NCBI GenBank assembly: GCA_947069175.1
Contig: CAMTDV010000012.1
Span: 38,162,341-38,226,340, forward strand
DNA length: 64,000 nucleotides
Source: Scalesia atractyloides
Lineage: Eukaryota; Streptophyta; Magnoliopsida; Asterales; Asteraceae
Reading direction: 5' to 3'
Each line of letters starts with the position of its first letter. Position 1 is the stretch's first letter. The position numbers and the translations under genes are program-made. The notes under the pieces are model-generated. The model made no database searches. It worked only from the letters and a program-made list of their open reading frames with translations, and was not told the origin of the DNA. Below are positions 57,932 through 64,000 of the stretch, piece by piece.

Positions 57932-58504
57932 TTAAAACTTAGAATTTAATTAGATAAAGCACTTAACCCACTCCGTCTTCTTCATTTTGAAATTAAACCA
58001 AACTTGTACCTGCCTGAATCAAACCGATTGATTCCGATTTTGTTATTAATCGTCTGAACATAAAGCTAATTGGATTAAACTCAAAAGAAAGGACAAAGAG
58101 ATCTACCGTATGACAGTGTCAGTGGTGGCACGGTTCCAGCGACCTGTTGCGCTCCAGCGAGGGAGAGATTCCGGCAACAGAGAGAGTTAGGAGTATGAGC
58201 AGAGGGATTTCGAGGTAATGAGCGAGTTTGTTTGTGAGATCTTGGTCGAATTTATAGATTGAAACAGGGTGCTCGATTTTCGGTTTTAGAAACCGAGTAG
58301 GGTTATTGATTTTGGTTTTAGAAACAAAACTGATTAATTTTGCACAATTTAAATGGATTGATACAGATTTTGGAAAGATTTACGCGGATTGCCAGCCGGA
58401 TTCCAGAACAGGGACTAGATAGGCGGGTTCGCTGATTTGAACTTGCCGGCATTCTTTCAGGTTCGTTTATATATATAAATTGATCTAGATTTCTAACCAA
58501 ATAG

Positions 58505-58573
58505 TGGGTGTGCCTCAGTGGTGTTTGTGGTGTATGTTTACCCGGGGAACCCGGGTTCGATTCCCGGTTCACC
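58505..58573 (+). other. Antisense tRNA-like module in LTR D with paired T-arm and acceptor
   Basis: Box-A-like TGCCTCAGTGGTG, perfect T-arm CCGGG-TTCGATT-CCCGG, and ends GGGTG / CACCC that pair as an acceptor stem. It has no standard anticodon arm. This is the counterpart of 15957-16043. Confidence 0.7.
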
Positions 58574-58823
58574 CTTTTGGGTCCTATTTACTTTATTATT
58601 TTTATTAAGTCTTTTAAATCATTTATTAATTATAAATATTTAATATTTAATTGATTATTTATTTTATTATTTCATTAAGATTATTTTAAACATTGGTTAT
58701 TATTATTTATATATAAAAATTCTAATACAATAAACAAAAAGCTATAACCAAACGACATAAATAAATACACTTGATTAATAATTTGGGGCGGGTTTTCGAA
58801 ACCCGTTTTACACAAATGTTACA

Positions 58824-61064
58824 GTATCGCCTACTTTTAGAAATTTCGTCCCGAAATTTAAGTAGTAGTTGTAACCGGAAAAAGATGCGGGTATTTTTCG
58901 CGTATTCATTCCTCACGTTCCCAAGTAAACTCAGGCCCTCGTTTTGACTCCCAACGCACCCTGACGATTGGAATACGACTTCGCCGCAAGCGCTTCTCAC
59001 CGAAATCCTTGATTTCTATTGGTCTTTCAACGAAGTGCATTGATTCATCAATTTGAATATCTTCCAAAGGAATATGGAGATTTTCGTCGGCGAGGCACTT
59101 TTTCAAGTTTGATACGTGAAACATGGGATGAATTCTGTTGAGTTCTTCTGGTAGATCAAGCTGGTATGCTACAGGACCTACTCTTTCGAGTATCTTGAAT
59201 GGTCCCACATAGCGTGGTGCTAGCTTGCCCTTCTGACCAAAACGAACCACTCCATTCCACGGCGACGCTTTCAAAAGTACTTGATCACCAACACAAAACT
59301 CCAAGGGCTTTCGTCGTTTATCAGTGTAACTCTTTTGACGACTTTGAGCCGTTTGAAGAATTTTGTCGGTTGTTTCTTGAATCAACTTAGTTCCGGTGAT
59401 TTGCGCTTCACCAATTTCATGACAACATAGGGGAGATCGGCATTTACGACCATATAAAGCTTCAAAAGAAGCCATACCGATGCTTGAATGATAGCTATTG
59501 TTGTACGAAAATTCAACTAACGGTAGGTGAGTGTCCCAATTACCTTTGAAGTCTATGACACATGCTCGCAGCATGTCTTCAAGGGTTTGGATGGTGCGCT
59601 CAGATTGACCATCAGTTTGAGGGTGAAAGGTAGTGTTGAGGTCTAAACGCATATCCAAAGCGGATTGTACGGCTCGCCATGTTCGTGAAGTGAAGCGACC
59701 GTCTTTATCTGAAATGATACTTAACGGTACACCATGACGGCTCACTATCTCATTGATATAGATACGAGCTAACTTTTCGTTCTTGAATTCCTCCCGAATT
59801 GGAATGAAGTGAGCTGATTTTGTAAGACGATCAATGATTACCCATATGGTGTCATACCCACTGGAGGTGCGAGGTAACCCGGTAATTAAATCCATGGTTA
59901 TATTTTCCCACTTCTATACGGGTATCTTGGGTTGGACAAGAAGTCCTGATGGTCTTTGATGTTCAGCTTTCACTTTGGAACATGTAAGGCACTTGGAAAT
60001 AAAAACAGCGATATCCTTCTTCATGCCAGGCCACCAGTAGGTGTATCGTAAGTCTTGATACATCTTATCGGCTCCTGGATGTATAGAGTATCGTGTTTTG
60101 TGTTCCTCATTCATGAGGAAATCACAAAGGTTGTCGCGATCGGGTATCCAAATACGGTTTAAGTAGTAAAGAATACCATCGGATTTGGTTTGTATTTTCA
60201 GTTCAGCTCCACAAGACAGCTCATCGCGTATGTCATTTTCCGTTACAGAAGTATGTTGAGCTGCCCGAATTTGATCTTTGAGGTCGATTATAATTTCAGA
60301 ACATAGAAGATGAATGGAATTTGCATAACCCTTTCGACTAAGTGCATCAGCCACAACGTTTGCCTTGCCAGGATGATATCGAATCTCACAGTCGTAATCA
60401 TTGAGGTGTTCGACCCATCGTCATTGCCTCATGTTCAACTCTTTTTGATTGAAGATATGTTGAAGACTCTTGTGGTCAGTGTATATTTCACACTTTGTGC
60501 CATAGAGATAGTGTCTCCATATCTTTAGAGCGAACACGACTGCTCCAAGTTCTAGGTCGTGAGTGGTATAGTTCTTCTTATGCACTTTGAGTTGCCTAGA
60601 GGCATAGGCTATCACCTTTCCTCTTTACATCAGAACACAACCTAAACCTTGCCCTGACGCGTCGCAATAAACCATAAAATCTTCACAACCCTCAGGTAGT
60701 GTAAGGATAGGTGCATCACAAAGCTTTTGCTTCAAAGTTTGGAAAGCCTCCTCTTGCTTGGGTCCCCAAATAAAGGGTTTTCCCTTGTGAGTTAAGGCTG
60801 TGAGTGGAACGGCAATACGAAAATTAGCAATGAAGAGTCGATAATAACTAGCCAGGCCAAGAAATGACCTAACTTCTGTAGGAGTACGTGGCGCTTGCAA
60901 TTCTTGTACTGACTTGATTTTTGAAGGGTCGACATGGATTCCTTAGTCATTAACGACATGACCAAGAAATTGTACCTCCTTTAACCAGAATTCGCATTTC
61001 GAGAACTTAGCATAGAGCTTTTCAGTCCTCAAGAGTGTAAGAATAAGTCGAAGATGTCGCTCAT
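58824..61064 (-). pseudogene. pol of Tekay-type gypsy element D (RT to chromodomain), cut by element E
   Basis: From 61064 leftwards: RT palm end (KCEFWLKEVQFLGH-like near 60970-61000), RNase H region (60625-60900, DASGQGLGCVLM; 60421-60615, DHKSLQHIFNQKE), integrase HHCC and core (60354-59914, KCLTCSKVKAEHQ; 59895 on, MDLITGLPRTSSG, SDKDGRFTS, SERTIQTLED), C-terminal SPWNGVVRFGQKGKLAPRY, and chromodomain-like RWESKRGPEFTWEREE, ending near 58858. Stops and frameshifts occur near 60945, 60620, 60420 and 59900, plus a late stop at 58906. All three DDE residues of the 329-codon integrase segment are present. RT, protease and gag upstream lie beyond element E, outside the window. Confidence 0.92.
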
Positions 61065-61508
61065 TGTCACACCCTCAATTTCCACTTGCGGAGTTTTACC
61101 GCGAGGCGTGTGAACAAACCAGAATCTGAAACACTAGTACGTCGAACGACTCTATATGATTTGATAATACGTTTTCCAAAAATCATTTGTTTAACCATTC
61201 ATCGTAGATTTTATATTGTCTTAGTTAGTTACCAATGTTTAGCAGAAGCATTAGTTTTTAAAGTTGAGCGGAAGCATAAAGTAAAGTAAAGGAACGGGCG
61301 CCAACATAAACGCCAAAACTTAAAGAAAAACCCAAAACAATGTTTGTAAATGAGACTCGATAAAAGATGTCTTGATCAATGCAAGTGAGTGCACCTAGAG
61401 CTCCTAGCGTCCTGAGAAACATGTAAAGAAACAAGTGTCAACATTAAAGAAGAGTGAGTTCACAGGTTTTCATAAATTCGTTTGTTCGGTTATAAGTTTG
61501 TTTCCCCC

Positions 61509-61664
61509 GTTATCCCTAACCCGGGATAACGGTTTAGTTCCATTATTCCCAACCCGGAATAATACTGATAGTTCCATTATTCCTTACCCGGAATAATAAT
61601 GATGGTTCCATTATTCCTTACCCGGAATAATAATGATGTTCCATTATCCCTAACCCGGGATAAT
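61509..61664 (-). repeat. Run of five hairpins in the LTR of E
   Basis: GTTATCCC/GGGATAAC, three ATTATTCC/GGAATAAT, ATTATCCC/GGGATAAT, all perfectly paired. Confidence 0.88.
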
Positions 61665-62554
61665 ATCGTTGATTCGTAATTAAGTTCAATGTTAATATAT
61701 ATAGGTAGCTAGCCTAAAGTTATGTCACGTAAGTGTTCGCGATCGAAGCTGACTGTTGTGCCTCCGTGTTGCCAGGCCTATCACTGACCATGGCGAAGTT
61801 AGGCCAAATTATTCACCCGTTGACCATACCCGGTCGGCTAGCGCGACTAGCTCGGATGGGGCTTGTCGGGCCCAGTAGTACTACTTATAATTTCCCCGCT
61901 ATTTAAACCCAATACTAACGATCCGAGAGATTGTCGAGGACTTGTGTGATATAGCTGCTTAGTGACCATAACGTACATTAACATTAACTTAGTTACCGAA
62001 TAGTTTAATGACGTTAATTTCGTATAACGTAAAGAGATTGAGTTGAAGAGTGTATACATGTTTCTCCCCCTGTTGTTTAAAACCGGATAAAGTTAGGGGC
62101 CGTGAACTCACCTTTAGTTGCTCGGTTAGTGTAAGACAGAAGTTGAAATGATGGGACCGCTAATTGCGTCCTAACAAGTCAATTGATTTCAAGTTAGTGT
62201 GTGAACACACCAATACAAATCCTACACATAATTTACGCACAAAGCGGTACACACAATCACAAATCCTAACACTCAAACATGCATGCAAGTATCCTCATAT
62301 GAACATAGTGATCAAAACAATTTATCATGAACACAATCCAATCCATGCAACACTTTGGTACACACATTTGCAAGATATCAAGTTTCAGCTTACATACTCA
62401 TAATTCGGCTGTTTTCGAGGATTTTTATAAAATAGTTCCAACGTTCCAAAAATTCCAATTATTTTACAGAAGGTGACAACTATACTGTAGAATTTTATAT
62501 AAATTTTTCAAGTCCTAACACTCTACCAATTATTCGTAAATATTAATGTGCTAG

Positions 62555-62586
62555 GCTGCAGTCAGATTCGTCGCTTTCTGACTGCA
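62555..62586 (-). other. Perfect stem-loop in the LTR of E
   Basis: CTGCAGTCAGA / TCTGACTGCAG, same as 42138-42169. Confidence 0.8.
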
Positions 62587-63446
62587 GTCCACGGAAGAAT
62601 TCACTTAAAAATCACCGTTCGTCCAATTAACAAAATTCCAGTGGGAGCTGCCCGGAAATTTCCATATCTAGTTGCTGTAAAAATTTCATGATTCGACTCC
62701 CTACAGATTATTAAATCCAACTCGATAAACAACTAACAAATTTTCAGGATTTTCACAGCTTTAATTACTGAACTTAATTGGCCGCTTAAAAATATCAAAC
62801 GACTTCAGAAAAATATGAATCCAGCGCCATTAGAATCGTTTTTCAAAACTCTACGCTTTAGACTTCAGAAAATCCGTTTTTCGATAATTAATAACCAAGT
62901 TACAGCCAGTTGAAGTTGGCTGTAACCACCATTCAGCATTCTGATTCAGCACTTTATCACAATCTAACTCGCTTAAACCCTCGATACATTGAACATAGGC
63001 GATCAAAAACAGAATTACAAATCATATATCATCATATATATCATACCCATGCAAACCCTAATCATAACCTATAGTTTTTATCAACAAAACACAGCCTATG
63101 TTTCCAGATTTCGAACAAACATCAAACTTGCAAACATCATAAATAAATCGGCTAACATAACACTACATTCAAACATCTTGCAAATAATGATAATCCTAAC
63201 CTTTAATAACAAGATCAATGGGCCGAGACTTGGACAAGAGCCGAGAACTAGATGGGACAGATTCGGATGTTGGCGTGAACTTGCGACCGAGAAGAAGAAG
63301 AATGGTGAGGGAGGGCTGCCGTGATTCAAGAGGAGTTGTAACAAGCTGTTTGCGATCGAGAAGATGAAGGATCGGCTGCCGTCGGCTGTTTTCTCAACTA
63401 GGGTTTTGTGTTTTGTTTTTGTGAAGCAAGCTCATGCATGTGTGTG

Positions 63447-63454
63447 TATATATA
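63447..63454 (-). promoter_or_regulatory. TATA box in the LTR of E
   Basis: TATATATA followed (minus strand) by cacacacatgcatg, as in the other family LTRs. Confidence 0.6.
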
Positions 63455-64000
63455 GCGCAAGAGTAAGGAGAAGAGGGAGGGGTTTACGGTTTGGGTAGCT
63501 CGCGACCGCAAAGGGGTTCGGGTGGGTTGGTTTGGGTCTAGCACTTGGTCCTCAAGTTTAGATTAACTACTTGAGTCGCAAGGAAGTGAAGTTGGCTCGT
63601 GTCGCGGCTCGATTCGATTCATTTATTTATTTACTACGTCTATACTTTATAACTAAAATAAAACACGAAATCGGATATCGCATAATAACGCACCAACTTA
63701 TAAACGTTTAATACGTAGCACATAATTTATTTGACACGTACACGAAATTATAGTAATTCTTTCGAGCGTGCAATTTAAGTCTCCGAACCAAATTAACGTA
63801 GGAACAAATAATCGTGAAGTAGTGCGTTTAAGATATCTGAAAAACCGGGATGTCACATTATCCCCATGTTGAAAGAATTTTCGTCCCGAAAATTGAGTAA
63901 ACGCGGTTTAGAATGCAGCGTACATGTTTAGAGTGCCACGCACCAAGATTTAGTTCGTTAACAATAGTACGCGAAATTACAAGAGATTCCCAAGTGCCAT

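Larger units (their letters stand above)
56496..58823 (-). mobile_element. 3' LTR of gypsy element D (2328 bp) with tRNA-like modules
   Basis: Starts TGTCACACCCTGACC at 56496 and ends ACAAATGTTACA at 58823. It is the reverse orientation of the solo LTR 15774-18444 (same termini, same module order). It interrupts the C pol (left flank atttt, 56491-56495; the partner TSD lies beyond the window). The D pol begins within 35 bp on the right, with a PPT-like AAAAGTAGGCGATAC (58824-58838). Confidence 0.92.
61065..64000 (-). mobile_element. 3' LTR (61065-63857) and first 143 bp of gypsy element E
   Basis: LTR of the B/E family: TGTCACACCCTCAATTTCC ... GGGATGTCACA, 2793 bp. The flank ctcat (61060-61064) should reappear beyond the window. 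The PPT ACATGGGGATAA follows at 63858-63869, then sequence matching 43511-43640 of element B. It is inserted in the RT of element D. It is clearly more diverged from B than B's LTRs are from each other. Confidence 0.92.

Overview
The window is plant nuclear heterochromatin made almost entirely of nested LTR retrotransposons. Ty1/copia (SIRE-type) and Ty3/gypsy (Tekay-type chromovirus) proteins, plant-style primer-binding sites matching initiator tRNA-Met, and LTRs opening with TGTGACA/TGTCACACC all point to an angiosperm. The particular copia gag and post-pol ORF suggest Asteraceae; that is an inference from family resemblance. No complete host gene is present. The only host-gene trace is the broken 3' end of a SLU7-like splicing-factor gene on the minus strand (33707-39860).

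Left half (1-33216): an old SIRE-type copia element on the plus strand (two degraded pol copies, a third post-pol ORF, PPT and 3' LTR ending at 33216) is shredded by later insertions. These are a family-A solo LTR (ends 7365), itself hit by a 4.3-kb solo LTR (2629-6939); a second 4.3-kb solo LTR in reverse orientation (15006-27551); and a solo LTR of the B/E family (27943-30845). The 15006-27551 LTR carries a family-D solo LTR (15774-18444) and a gag-only element (19428-24972). Target-site duplications (TSDs) fix the borders: gaggc, atgaa and aagaa are exact, and the 4.3-kb pair ggtat/cgtat has one mismatch.

Middle (33217-39998): about 1.1 kb of non-transposon DNA holds the SLU7 remnant, split by a second gag-only element (33719-39391, TSD atgca).

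Right half (39999-64000): a Russian-doll nest of minus-strand elements. An LTR starting at 39999 is cut at 40357 by gypsy element C. The C LTR is cut at 40638 by the complete 11.8-kb gypsy element B (40638-52420, TSD tcgag, LTRs about 1.1% different). The C pol is cut at 56496 by element D, and the D pol at 61065 by element E, which runs off the right edge.

The strongest unusual signals are RNA-like structures inside LTRs. Family-D LTRs carry a conserved series of tRNA-like modules whose extended D-arm hairpins keep pairing while their sequence changes. Family-B/E LTRs carry a run of about five short hairpins that also covary. Other notable points are a Tekay element with an extra coiled-coil/acidic-repeat ORF before gag and a candidate 80-bp gag intron, a 28-bp repeat flanking one gag-only element in place of a 5-bp TSD, and a deletion scar with templated filler DNA.
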